From Hyphomicrobiales bacterium (GTDB lineage: Bacteria > Pseudomonadota > Alphaproteobacteria > Rhizobiales > Rhizobiaceae), in contig UCEZ01000028.1 of assembly GCA_900471525.1 (NCBI GenBank), positions 1-64,000 on the forward strand: a DNA stretch of 64,000 nt, read 5' to 3'. Below are positions 8,647-17,485 of this stretch, in pieces (the first letter of the stretch is position 1; every line of letters begins with the position of its first letter). The translations under genes and the position numbers were made by a program. The notes under the pieces are model-generated. The model had not been told where the DNA came from. It searched no databases and saw only the letters and a program-made list of their open reading frames with translations.

Positions 8647-9570
8647 ATGGCTTCAACAGCAACCCTCCGCAAACCGGCCTCGGGTTTCAGGATCAGCAGG
8701 AAGATGCTTCCTTACGTGCTCAGCCTTCCGGCGCTGCTCGTCTGCATCGGCATCCTGATCCCCTTCATTACGGCGGTGATCTATTCCTTCCAGCGCTACC
8801 GGCTCAGCCAACCCTGGGCGCGGCAGTTCAACTGGGGTGAGAATTATCTGAACTTCTTCACCGACCCGGCCTTCTGGAACACGCTGAAAGTGTCGCTGCT
8901 TTATGCCGGCATCACCGTGACGCTGGAATTGCTTCTAGGCCTCGGCATAGCATTGCTTCTCCAGCGCCGCTCGACGGTCAACAACTTCATCTCCATCATG
9001 CTGTTGTTGCCGCTGATGATCGCTCCGGCGCTCGCCGCACTGATGTGGAAGCTGATGACCAATCCGAGCTTCGGCATCCTCAGCTATCTCGCAAGCCTTG
9101 TCGGGCTTCACGATTTCCGCTGGGCGTCGTCGCCGAGTACGGCGCTGCTGACAGTCGTTCTGGTCGATATCTGGGTCTATACGCCCTTCATCATGATCCT
9201 GCTGCTCGCCGGTTTGCGCTCGCTGCCGACCCAGCCGTTCGAAGCCGCGGCCCTCGATGGTGTGCCCAGAACCTTCGTGTTCTTCCGCATCACCCTGCCG
9301 ATGCTGACACCCTATATCCTGACGGCGACGCTGTTCCGGCTGCTCGACAGTATCCAGCAGTTCGATATCATCTACGCGATGACGCAAGGGGGGCCGGGCA
9401 ATACGCTGACAGTTTTTCAGGTGGAGGCTTATCTCAACTTCTTCCAGTCGACCAATGTCGGGCGCTCCGCAGCGCTGATGGTCATCCTCTGGGCGATCAC
9501 CTACTTCCTGTCGAATATCTTCATCAAGAACTGGCTGCGGCTGCGCGAACGCGCCCGTGGCGAAGCGTGA
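8647..9570 (+). CDS. CUT1 polyol/sugar ABC transporter permease (MalF-type)
   Basis: 307 residues with six membrane helices expected, BPD_transp_1 family. The first helix follows RKMLPYVLSLPALLVCIG, and the EAA motif is in EAAALDGVPRTFVFFRITLPMLTP, which couples to the ATPases. It is the first of a permease pair. The next gene begins 10 bp after the stop. Confidence 0.9.
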   Translation: MASTATLRKPASGFRISRKMLPYVLSLPALLVCIGILIPFITAVIYSFQRYRLSQPWARQFNWGENYLNFFTDPAFWNTLKVSLLYAGITVTLELLLGLGIALLLQRRSTVNNFISIMLLLPLMIAPALAALMWKLMTNPSFGILSYLASLVGLHDFRWASSPSTALLTVVLVDIWVYTPFIMILLLAGLRSLPTQPFEAAALDGVPRTFVFFRITLPMLTPYILTATLFRLLDSIQQFDIIYAMTQGGPGNTLTVFQVEAYLNFFQSTNVGRSAALMVILWAITYFLSNIFIKNWLRLRERARGEA

Positions 9571-9580
9571 GGACCAAGCC

Positions 9581-10438
9581 ATGGAAACCACATCCACGCT
9601 CGAAAAGATATTGCGGCTGATCGCTCTGACACTCGTCGTCATCTTCTTCATGTTTCCGATCTTCTGGATCTTCCTGATGTCGTTCCAGACCAATGAGACG
9701 ATCCTGGCGATCCCGCCTTCGGTGATCTTCACGCCGACGCTGTCGAACTACGCGGCCCTGATCACCGGCAAGCTGACGACGGCGGCCGGAACGCTCGATA
9801 TCGCCTTCATGCGAAACCTGATGAACTCGATCTTCCTGTCGGTGACCTCGGTTGCCATCGCGCTGGTCCTTGGCGTGCCGGCCGCCTATGCCTTTGCCCG
9901 TCATAAATTCAAGGGCTCGGAAGATATCGCCTTTACGCTTCTGTCCTTCCGGTTTGCGCCGCCGCTGCTGGTGCTTTTGCCGCTGACCCAATATTTCCAG
10001 TGGCTTGGCCTTGCCGACACCTACTTCGGTCTGATCTGGGTCTACCAGCTGATCTGCCTGCCGCTCATCCTCTGGATCGTGCGCGGCTATTTCGAGGACA
10101 TCTCGGCCGATGTCGAATACGCCTATCGCATCGCCGGGCATTCCTGGTTCGCCACCTTCCGCAAGATCGCCCTGCCGCTGGCGGGACCCGGGATCGCCGC
10201 TGCCGGCCTGCTTGCATTCATCTTCGCGTGGAACAATTTCGTCTTCGCACTTGTGCTGGCATCGGCCGACAAGCAACCGGTGACGGTCGGCGCCCTTGCC
10301 TTCGTTACTTCATCCGGCATCCAGTATGGCCAGATCGCCTCAGCCATCGTGCTTTCGGTCACGCCGACGCTTGCACTTGCACTCTACGCCCAGCGCTATC
10401 TCGTCGAAGGCCTGTCGCTCGGCGCGGTGAAGGGATAA
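9581..10438 (+). CDS. CUT1 polyol/sugar ABC transporter permease (MalG-type)
   Basis: 285 residues, six membrane helices expected, BPD_transp_1 family. I chose the ATG at 9581 over a GTG at 9557 because GAGGA (9569-9573) lies at the right distance. The EAA loop reads VEYAYRIAGHSWFATFRKIALPL; the usual EAA(A) is replaced by EYA. The C-terminus ends ...EGLSLGAVKG, typical of MalG-type partners. Two ATPase genes follow. Confidence 0.9.
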   Translation: METTSTLEKILRLIALTLVVIFFMFPIFWIFLMSFQTNETILAIPPSVIFTPTLSNYAALITGKLTTAAGTLDIAFMRNLMNSIFLSVTSVAIALVLGVPAAYAFARHKFKGSEDIAFTLLSFRFAPPLLVLLPLTQYFQWLGLADTYFGLIWVYQLICLPLILWIVRGYFEDISADVEYAYRIAGHSWFATFRKIALPLAGPGIAAAGLLAFIFAWNNFVFALVLASADKQPVTVGALAFVTSSGIQYGQIASAIVLSVTPTLALALYAQRYLVEGLSLGAVKG

Positions 10439-10441
10439 AAC

Positions 10442-11560
10442 ATGACGACACTTCAGCTTAAAAATATCGTCAAGCGCTACAAGACCAACACGGTCCTCGA
10501 CAACCTGTCGCTGGAAGTGGCCGAAGGCGAAACGCTGGTCCTGTTCGGCCCATCAGGCGCTGGCAAGACCGTTCTGCTCCGGCTAGTTGCCGGTGTGATT
10601 GATCCCGATGAAGGCCAGATCCTCATCGGCGGCGATGATGTCTCGGATATCGACGCCGAACATCGCGGCATCGGCATGGCCTTTCAGAACTTTGCGCTGT
10701 TCCCGCATATGAGCGCCTTCGACAACATCGCCAGTCCGCTGACGGCAACCGGATCGACGAAGGACGCAATCTCGGCCGGTGTGCAGAAGGTCGCCAAGCT
10801 GCTGAAGATCGACCACGTTCTGACGCATCATCCGAAGGCACTCTCGAACGGCCAGAAACAGCGGACAGCGCTGGCCCGTGCACTCGCTGGCTCGCCGCCG
10901 CTGCTGCTGCTCGACGATCCCTTGCGCAATGTCGATGCCAAGCTGCGTTTTGAAATGCGGCTGGAACTGCCGCGCCTCCTGGCCGCTCAAGGCGCGACGG
11001 TCGTCTACGTGACGCAGGACTACAAGGAGGCAATGGCGCTCGGCGATCGGATCGCCGTCATGTCGCAGGGCCGTATTCGCCAGATCGGTACGCCGGAGGA
11101 TATCTACAACGCCCCTGCTGACATCGAGATCGCCCGGCTGTTCGGCGATCCGACGATCAATCTTCTCGATGTGGTGCCGAAGTCCGGGCCAGATGGCGTC
11201 TATGTCGAGCTTTCGAATGTGAAGGTCGCGCTGCCGGGCATGCCGGCAAGTGTTGTCGGAAAGACATGCGTGATCGGCCTCAGACCCGAAGCCATTGCCT
11301 TTACTGATGCGGGGGCGGCGGGCGGCATTCCTGTGACGGTCGAGGCGGAAACGCCGCTCAACGAAAAGACCGTGACACTGGTGCTGACGGCCCGTGGCCG
11401 TGAAATCCTGGTTTCGCGCCCGGCGGGAACGCCCGGTCCGGTGTCAGGTCCCGCTCGCATCGCCGTCGACGGCCATGCGGCCTTCCTGTTCGACAAGGAG
11501 AGCGGCGCGCTGATCCCGTCCGCCGCAACCCCGATGACACGCAATGGAGAAGCGGCATGA
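10442..11560 (+). CDS. CUT1 ABC transporter ATP-binding protein, first of a pair
   Basis: 372 residues, MalK/UgpC type: N-terminal nucleotide-binding domain and C-terminal regulatory (TOBE/OB) domain. Walker A is GPSGAGKT; the signature is modified (LSNGQKQR). The Walker B end reads LLLLDDPLRNVDAK, with Asp where the catalytic Glu normally stands. The partner encoded next retains the Glu but has other changes, so the two probably form a heterodimer with unequal ATP sites, like the GlpS/GlpT pair of the rhizobial glycerol transporter. The gene overlaps the next by four bases. Confidence 0.88.
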   Translation: MTTLQLKNIVKRYKTNTVLDNLSLEVAEGETLVLFGPSGAGKTVLLRLVAGVIDPDEGQILIGGDDVSDIDAEHRGIGMAFQNFALFPHMSAFDNIASPLTATGSTKDAISAGVQKVAKLLKIDHVLTHHPKALSNGQKQRTALARALAGSPPLLLLDDPLRNVDAKLRFEMRLELPRLLAAQGATVVYVTQDYKEAMALGDRIAVMSQGRIRQIGTPEDIYNAPADIEIARLFGDPTINLLDVVPKSGPDGVYVELSNVKVALPGMPASVVGKTCVIGLRPEAIAFTDAGAAGGIPVTVEAETPLNEKTVTLVLTARGREILVSRPAGTPGPVSGPARIAVDGHAAFLFDKESGALIPSAATPMTRNGEAA

Positions 11561-12681
11561 GCGAGACCGCACTGTTCATCAATGGCGTCGACAAGTTCTA
11601 TGGTCCGATCGATCATGGAGTCCATGCCGTCAAACAGCTCAGCATGGACGTGAAGAAAGGCGAGATCATCGCGCTCCTCGGGTCCTCCGGTTGCGGCAAG
11701 ACTTCTACCTTGCGCATGGTCGCGGGTTTCGAGGCGGTATCGCGCGGTACGATTTCGCTGAAGGGCCGCGAGGTTCAAACCTTTGCGCCGGTCAAGCGCA
11801 ATGTCGCCATGGCCTTCGAGGGCTATTCGCTCTATCCGCCGCTGACGGTGCGGGAGAACATCGCCTTCGCCCTGAAAGCATCGAAGCTTTCGCAAGGTGT
11901 CGTCGACGAGAAGGTGGCCAGTATCGCCAAGCTGCTTGAGATCGAGGACATCATGGGCCGCTATCCGAGCTCGATCTCCGGCGGGCAGCAGCAACGTGCC
12001 TCGCTCGGACGGGCGCTGATCCGCGATGCGGACCTGCATCTGCTCGACGAGCCGATGGGCCAGCTCGAGCCGCAATTGCGCGCGCTTCTGCGCGGCCGCA
12101 TCAAGCATTTCATCAAGGAGCGCGGACTGACCGCCATCCTCGTGACCCACGACCAGACGGAGGCGAATGCGCTCGCCGACCGGATCGCCGTCATGGAGGG
12201 CGGCGTGCTGCAGCAGTTCGACACGCCCCAGATGATCAAGGAGCGGCCGGCCAACCTGTTTACTGGTACTTTCGTCGGCGAGCCGCCGATGAACGTATTT
12301 CCGGCCGGGGTGTCCGGTTCCGGCGAGATCGTTTCCTTTGGTCTCAACGAAGGCGTGAAGCTGGACTACAAGGCCTCGGACTTCTCGCATGCGGTGCGCG
12401 GCGAACTGATGAAACGCAGCAAGGTCGTGCTGGGTATCCGGCCATATGCCGTTCGCCGCAGCGAAGGCGGGGTTGGCGCCAAGGTTGCGGTCAATCAATG
12501 GCTCGGCGACCAGACGCATATCGCGGCCGACTTTGCCGGCGGCACGATGGTTCTGGTCGAGCATGACCGGACCAATCTGGCGATCGGCGAAAGTGTCGGC
12601 ATCCGTCTTGATCCGTCCAGCCTGCACGTTTTCGACGGCGAGAGCGGCCGGGCGATCAGCCACGGGCAGGAGCTTGCCTGA
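11557..12681 (+). CDS. CUT1 ABC transporter ATP-binding protein, second of a pair
   Basis: 374 residues, MalK-type with C-terminal TOBE/OB region. Walker A GSSGCGKT, signature ISGGQQQR and Walker B HLLDEPM are intact. The Q-loop glutamine is replaced (AMAFEGYSLYPPL, Glu in place of Gln) and the D-loop reads GQLEPQLR instead of the common SNLDAKLR. It complements the first ATPase, which has the opposite pattern of changes. The stop codon overlaps the ATG of the kinase gene by one base, so translation is probably coupled. Confidence 0.88.
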   Translation: MSETALFINGVDKFYGPIDHGVHAVKQLSMDVKKGEIIALLGSSGCGKTSTLRMVAGFEAVSRGTISLKGREVQTFAPVKRNVAMAFEGYSLYPPLTVRENIAFALKASKLSQGVVDEKVASIAKLLEIEDIMGRYPSSISGGQQQRASLGRALIRDADLHLLDEPMGQLEPQLRALLRGRIKHFIKERGLTAILVTHDQTEANALADRIAVMEGGVLQQFDTPQMIKERPANLFTGTFVGEPPMNVFPAGVSGSGEIVSFGLNEGVKLDYKASDFSHAVRGELMKRSKVVLGIRPYAVRRSEGGVGAKVAVNQWLGDQTHIAADFAGGTMVLVEHDRTNLAIGESVGIRLDPSSLHVFDGESGRAISHGQELA

Positions 12682-14258
12682 TGCGCGATATCCTGATCGG
12701 GATCGATGCGGGAACCTCCGTCATCAAGTCGGTCGCCTTCGATCTCGGCGGCCGTCAGATCGCGGCTTGCGCGATCCCGAACAGCTATGAAAGCGAAGGC
12801 GGCAAGGGCGTCGTCCAGGACCTTGACCGGACCTGGGCAGATGCCGCAAAGACGCTTGCCGATCTGGCCGGCAAGGTGGAAAACCTCGCAGGCCGCGTCG
12901 CCGCGATTTCCGTTACCGGGCAGGGCGACGGCACCTGGCTGATCGACAGAGAAGGTGATCCTGTCGGCAGGGGCTGGCTCTGGCTCGATGCCCGTGCCGG
13001 TGAAACGGTGGAGCGCCTGCGCGGCGACAGCGGCGATGTGGCTCGCTTCTCCCACACCGGTTCAGGACTTGCGGCTTGCCAGATGGGGTCGCAACTCCGA
13101 TGGATATTGGACAACGCGCCGGAAAAACTGAACGGCGCGACGACCGGTTTTCATTGCAAGGACTGGCTCTATTTCAAGCTGACCGGGCAGCGGGCGACCG
13201 ATCCGTCCGAAGCCATTTTCACCTTCGGGGATTTCCGCACGCGGCAATATTCCGAGGATGTCATCGATTTTCTCGATCTCAGAAAGCAGCGTTACCTGCT
13301 GCCGGAAATCGTCGACGGCGCGGTGACGCAGCATGCGCTCAGCGACAACGCCGCCGCCCTGACCGGGCTTTTGGCAGGAACGCCGGTCGTGCTCGGTTAC
13401 GTCGATGTCGTCTGTACCTCGCTCGGCGCAGGTCTATACGAGCCGGGTACTGACGCCGGTTGCTCGATCATCGGCTCCACCGGGATGCACATGCGGCTGG
13501 CCCAAAGTGCCGACGATGTGCAACTCAACAGGGACCTGACAGGTTACACGATGTGCCTGCCCATTCCCGGCCACTATGCGCAGATGCAGTCGAACATGGC
13601 GGCGACGCTGAATATCGACTGGATCCTGTCTGTGGCCGGCAGCGTGCTGAAGGGCATGGGGATCGAGAAAAGCAAGTCCGAACTCCTCGGCCACGTCGAA
13701 GGCTGGCTTTCGGAGGCGAAGGAAACATCTCTGCTGTTCCATCCCTATATTTCCGAGGCGGGCGAGCGCGGCCCGTTCGTCGATGCCTCGGCGCGGGCAT
13801 CCTTTATCGGCCTCGACCTGAACCACGGTTTTGCCGACATGGTTCGCGCCGTCTTCAACGGCCTGGCGATGGCGTCGCGCGATTGTTATCTCGAGATGGG
13901 ACCGCTGCCGTCGCGCGTTCGACTGACGGGTGGCGCGGCACGCAGCGCCTCGCTTCGCCGCATTCTCGGCGGCGCTCTCGGCTGCGCGGTGCAGACCAGC
14001 GAGCGCGAGGAGGCTGGCGCTGCGGGTGCTGCGATGATCGCGGCCGTATCGCTCGGCATCTACGGCTCGATGGAAGATTGCGTCAGGGAATGGGTTACCC
14101 CCTATCAGCGGCCGGCCGAACCGGCCGACAAGACCATGGCTGCGCGTTTCGACGCGGCGTTTCCACTCTACAGGCAATCGCGCCTGTCCCTTCGTCCGGT
14201 ATGGCACGCCCTTTCCCACGGTGCTGCGCCGGTATCTGAACAGGAAGACTTGAAATGA
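12681..14258 (+). CDS. FGGY-family carbohydrate kinase (erythritol kinase EryA-like)
   Basis: 525 residues with the two FGGY actin-like domains: ILIGIDAGTSVIKSVAFDL at the N-terminus (phosphate-1 motif), IIGSTGMHM mid-protein and VRLTGGAARSASLRRILGG near the C-terminus. From memory of the family it matches rhizobial/Brucella EryA (about 520 residues) more closely than glycerol or xylulose kinases. Expected reaction: ATP-dependent phosphorylation of an imported tetritol or pentitol in the cytoplasm. It is coupled to the transporter genes, as expected for the first catabolic step. The precise polyol is not determined. Confidence 0.82.
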   Translation: MRDILIGIDAGTSVIKSVAFDLGGRQIAACAIPNSYESEGGKGVVQDLDRTWADAAKTLADLAGKVENLAGRVAAISVTGQGDGTWLIDREGDPVGRGWLWLDARAGETVERLRGDSGDVARFSHTGSGLAACQMGSQLRWILDNAPEKLNGATTGFHCKDWLYFKLTGQRATDPSEAIFTFGDFRTRQYSEDVIDFLDLRKQRYLLPEIVDGAVTQHALSDNAAALTGLLAGTPVVLGYVDVVCTSLGAGLYEPGTDAGCSIIGSTGMHMRLAQSADDVQLNRDLTGYTMCLPIPGHYAQMQSNMAATLNIDWILSVAGSVLKGMGIEKSKSELLGHVEGWLSEAKETSLLFHPYISEAGERGPFVDASARASFIGLDLNHGFADMVRAVFNGLAMASRDCYLEMGPLPSRVRLTGGAARSASLRRILGGALGCAVQTSEREEAGAAGAAMIAAVSLGIYGSMEDCVREWVTPYQRPAEPADKTMAARFDAAFPLYRQSRLSLRPVWHALSHGAAPVSEQEDLK

Positions 14259-15292
14259 AGAAGATCGCCATCATCGGAGACCGGTTCATGCTGCCGACGG
14301 TCTTTCGCGACAAGGTCGTGGAAGCCTGCGGCGAGGGGCATGATATCCGCCTCCTCGAACAGCCCTGGCCGGACGAGCCGATGGAACACGGTTATGCCGT
14401 CGAAGGCATGGACGGACTGAAGGAATATGTCGGCAAAGCCGACGATATCATCGACTTCGTTGGTGACGCCGAACTGGTGATTACCCAGCTGGCACCGTTT
14501 TCCCGAGGTATGTTTTCGCGCCTGCCGAACCTGAAGTTCATTGCTGTCTCGCGCGGCGGTCCGGTCAACATCGACATGAAGGCCGCACGCGATGCCGGCG
14601 TGCTGGTGGTCAATACGCCCGGCCGCAATGCCAGCGCCGTCGCCGAATTCACGCTCGGCGCCATTCTCGCCGAAACCCGGCTGATCCGCACGGGCCACGA
14701 GTCCCTGCGCAAGGGCGAGTGGCGCGGCGAACTTTACCGCGCCGACAAGACCGGCCGCGAACTCTCGGAAATGACTGTCGGTGTGGTCGGCTACGGCAAT
14801 ATCGGCACCAAGGTTGTGCGGCTGCTGCGCGCCTTCGGCACCAAGGTTCTGGTACATGATCCCTATGTCCAGTTGTCGGCCGAAGATCGCAATGCGGGCG
14901 TCGAGCATGTCAGTCTCGACGACCTTCTCTCCCGCTCCGATGTCGTGACCCTGCATCCGCGGGTGACGGACGAAACGCGCAATATGATGAACGCCGAGAC
15001 CTTCGCGAAAATGCAGCCCGGCGCGATCTTCGTGAACACGGCGCGCGGGCCGCTGGTCGACTACGATGCGCTTTACGAAGCACTGGTTGACGGTCCCGTG
15101 GGCTCGGCCATGCTGGAAACCTTCGCCATCGAGCCGGTGCCGGTCGATTGGCCGTTGCTGCAATTGCCGAACGTGACGCTGACGCCGCATATTGCCGGAG
15201 CCTCCGTGCGCACCGTGACCTATGCTGCCGAAATGGCGGCCGAAGAGGTGCGCCGCTACGTTGCCGGCCTGCCGCCGGTCAATCCGTGCTGA
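14255..15292 (+). CDS. D-isomer-specific 2-hydroxyacid dehydrogenase (phosphoglycerate-dehydrogenase-like)
   Basis: 345 residues. The NAD-binding domain has VGVVGYGNIGTKVVRLLRAFG and the catalytic elements are recognisable: Arg in VNTARGPLVD, the acidic residue region after VTLHPRVTDETRN, and His in LTPHIAGAS. It is annotated by family only. In this operon it could interconvert a glycolytic-type hydroxyacid and ketoacid (for example glycolate/glyoxylate or glycerate/hydroxypyruvate) formed after aldol cleavage; that role is inferred. It overlaps the kinase gene by four bases. Confidence 0.82.
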   Translation: MKKIAIIGDRFMLPTVFRDKVVEACGEGHDIRLLEQPWPDEPMEHGYAVEGMDGLKEYVGKADDIIDFVGDAELVITQLAPFSRGMFSRLPNLKFIAVSRGGPVNIDMKAARDAGVLVVNTPGRNASAVAEFTLGAILAETRLIRTGHESLRKGEWRGELYRADKTGRELSEMTVGVVGYGNIGTKVVRLLRAFGTKVLVHDPYVQLSAEDRNAGVEHVSLDDLLSRSDVVTLHPRVTDETRNMMNAETFAKMQPGAIFVNTARGPLVDYDALYEALVDGPVGSAMLETFAIEPVPVDWPLLQLPNVTLTPHIAGASVRTVTYAAEMAAEEVRRYVAGLPPVNPC

Positions 15293-15302
15293 GGGCAGAA
15301 CG

Positions 15303-15959
15303 ATGAACGAACTCGCACTTCGCCAGGGTATCATCGATCAATGCCGTGCCATGAATGCAAGCGGCCTCAACCAGGGCACATCCGGCAATATCAGCGTCCG
15401 GTATGGCAACCGTATGCTGATCACCCCATCGGCCATTCCCTATGCCGGGATGACGCCGGACATGATCGTCTCGATGTCGATCGAAGGCGACGCGTCGCAA
15501 TGGGAAGGGCCGAAGAAGCCGTCCGTCGAATGGCCCTTTCACCGCGACATTCTGCGGGCACGGCCGGAAATCGGCGCGGTCGTCCACACGCACTCCACCT
15601 TCGCCACGATTCTTGCGATCGCCCGCAAGCCTATCCCGGCCTGCCACTATATGATCGCGGCATTCGGCGGGCATGACGTGCGCGTCTGCGACTATGCGCG
15701 CTATGGGTCGGAGGAGCTGTCCGAAAACGTGATCAGGGCACTTGAAGGGCGCTCGGCCTGTCTGATGGCCAATCACGGCATGGTTGCGACCGGGGCCAGC
15801 CTCGACAAGGCCATGTGGGCGGCGGTCGAACTCGAAACGATTGCCAGGCAATATTACCATTCCCTCCTGATCGGTGGTCCGGTCATTCTGCCGGAACCGG
15901 AAATCGCCGGTGTTCTCAAGGGGTTTGCGAGTTACGGGTTGCAGGAGAAACGATCGTGA
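15303..15959 (+). CDS. Class II aldolase/adducin family protein (L-fuculose-phosphate aldolase-like)
   Basis: 218 residues, the usual FucA/AraD-fold size. The Zn-binding set is visible: HTH in VVHTHSTFATIL and the third His in MANHGMVATG; the catalytic Glu candidate is in VEWPFHRDI. The N-terminal GTSGNISVR binds the phosphate in this family. I start it at the ATG at 15303 (MNELALRQ); upstream in-frame starts lie inside the previous gene. It likely cleaves a ketose-1-phosphate to dihydroxyacetone phosphate and an aldehyde. It is one of two class II aldolases in the operon. Confidence 0.87.
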   Translation: MNELALRQGIIDQCRAMNASGLNQGTSGNISVRYGNRMLITPSAIPYAGMTPDMIVSMSIEGDASQWEGPKKPSVEWPFHRDILRARPEIGAVVHTHSTFATILAIARKPIPACHYMIAAFGGHDVRVCDYARYGSEELSENVIRALEGRSACLMANHGMVATGASLDKAMWAAVELETIARQYYHSLLIGGPVILPEPEIAGVLKGFASYGLQEKRS

Positions 15960-17470
15960 GCGTTGAAGCCGGCATCATCGACCTGTTCATTATCGGCGGC
16001 GGCGTCAATGGCGCCGGCATTGCCCGCGATGCGGCCGGGCGGGGCATGTCGGTCGTCCTTTGCGAGAAGGACGATCTGGCACAGGGCACGAGTTCGCGGT
16101 CCGGCAAGCTCGTTCATGGTGGGCTGCGCTATCTCGAATATTACGAATTCCGGCTGGTGCGCGAGGCGCTGATCGAACGCGAAGTGCTGCTTGAATCCGC
16201 GCCGCATATCATCTGGCCGATGCGTTTCGTGCTGCCGCACAGTTCGTCCGACCGTCCGGCCTGGCTCGTTCGTCTGGGGCTGTTTCTCTATGACCATCTC
16301 GGCGGCCGCAAGCGCTTGCCGGGGACCCGAACGCTGAATCTGCGCACGGCGCCGGAAGGGGCTCCGATCAAGGCGGATTATCGAAAGGCTTTCGAATATT
16401 CCGACTGCTGGGTCGATGACGCTCGCCTCGTCCTCCTGAATGCGCTCGACGCCAAGCAACGTGGTGCCCGGGTGCATACCCGCACGGCCTGCACATCCGT
16501 GCGCCGCAATGGCGATCTCTGGAATATCGAGATGACCGAGAGCGGCACAGGCCGCAGGACGGAACTGACGGCGCGGTGTGTGGTCAACACCGCGGGTCCC
16601 TGGGTCAACGATGTCATCGGGCGTGTTGCCGGCCTCAATTCCCGCCGCAACGTCCGCCTTGTGAAGGGCAGCCACATCATCGTGCCGAAATTCTGGGAGG
16701 GGCGGCAGGCCTATCTGGTGCAGAACCCGGACAAGCGGGTGATCTTCATCAACCCTTACGAGAACGATCTGGCACTGATCGGCACGACCGATATTCCCTA
16801 CGACGGCCGGCCGGAAGACGTGAAGGCCGATGCCAACGAGGTCGCCTACCTGATCAAGTCGGTGAACCGCTATTTCAAGCAGCAGCTGGCCGAAAGCGAC
16901 ATCATCCACAGCTTCTCCGGCGTGCGGCCGCTTTATGACGACAATGCCGAAAACCCGTCCGCCGTGACGCGCGACTATATTTTCGAGGTGGATGCGGCGG
17001 ATGGCAAGGCGCCGCTCCTGTCGGTCTTCGGCGGCAAGATCACGACATTCCGCAAGCTTTCGGAACATGCGCTGGAGAAGATTCGACCCTTCTTCCCGGC
17101 GATGAAACCGGGCTGGACCTCCAAGGGCATCCTGCCCGGCGGCGATATGCGAGAGGCGGATTTCGATCAGTTTCTCGGTGATCTCAGGGCGAAGTATCGC
17201 TGGCTGCCAGCTGATCTCGCCAAGCACTATGCAAGGCTTTACGGCACCCGCGCCCACGACCTCCTTGGGAATGCGGCATCGCTCGATGATCTTGGCGTCT
17301 CCTTCGGCAAGCTTTTGCGCGAACGCGAGGCGCGGTTCCTGATCGAAACCGAATGGGCGCAGACGCCGCAGGATATTCTGGAGCGCCGCACCAAACACGG
17401 ACTGCACATGACGCAATCCGAGCGCGACGCTTTCGCGGCCTGGTGTCTGCGGCAGTCGCAGGCGGCTTGA
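15956..17470 (+). CDS. FAD-dependent glycerol-3-phosphate dehydrogenase family (GlpD/EryB-like)
   Basis: 504 residues, the size of GlpD and EryB. The dinucleotide motif LFIIGGGVNGAGIARDAAGRG is at the N-terminus; GTSSRSGKLVHGGLRYLEYYEF and FSGVRPLYDD are GlpD-family signatures. The start is a GTG overlapping the aldolase stop by four bases (GTGA). In this context it probably oxidises a polyol phosphate to the keto-sugar phosphate, passing electrons to quinone at the inner membrane, as EryB does for erythritol 4-phosphate. GlpD activity on glycerol 3-phosphate cannot be excluded. Confidence 0.87.
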   Translation: MSVEAGIIDLFIIGGGVNGAGIARDAAGRGMSVVLCEKDDLAQGTSSRSGKLVHGGLRYLEYYEFRLVREALIEREVLLESAPHIIWPMRFVLPHSSSDRPAWLVRLGLFLYDHLGGRKRLPGTRTLNLRTAPEGAPIKADYRKAFEYSDCWVDDARLVLLNALDAKQRGARVHTRTACTSVRRNGDLWNIEMTESGTGRRTELTARCVVNTAGPWVNDVIGRVAGLNSRRNVRLVKGSHIIVPKFWEGRQAYLVQNPDKRVIFINPYENDLALIGTTDIPYDGRPEDVKADANEVAYLIKSVNRYFKQQLAESDIIHSFSGVRPLYDDNAENPSAVTRDYIFEVDAADGKAPLLSVFGGKITTFRKLSEHALEKIRPFFPAMKPGWTSKGILPGGDMREADFDQFLGDLRAKYRWLPADLAKHYARLYGTRAHDLLGNAASLDDLGVSFGKLLREREARFLIETEWAQTPQDILERRTKHGLHMTQSERDAFAAWCLRQSQAA

Positions 17471-17485
17471 GAAACATCGGAGACA

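Noticed and set aside
5816-8662. A very long open frame on the minus strand (948 residues)
   Set aside because: It is antisense to the SorC regulator and the binding-protein gene, both of which have clear family motifs and ribosome binding sites; the frame is low in motif content and rich in His/Arg/Gly as expected for a GC-rich shadow.
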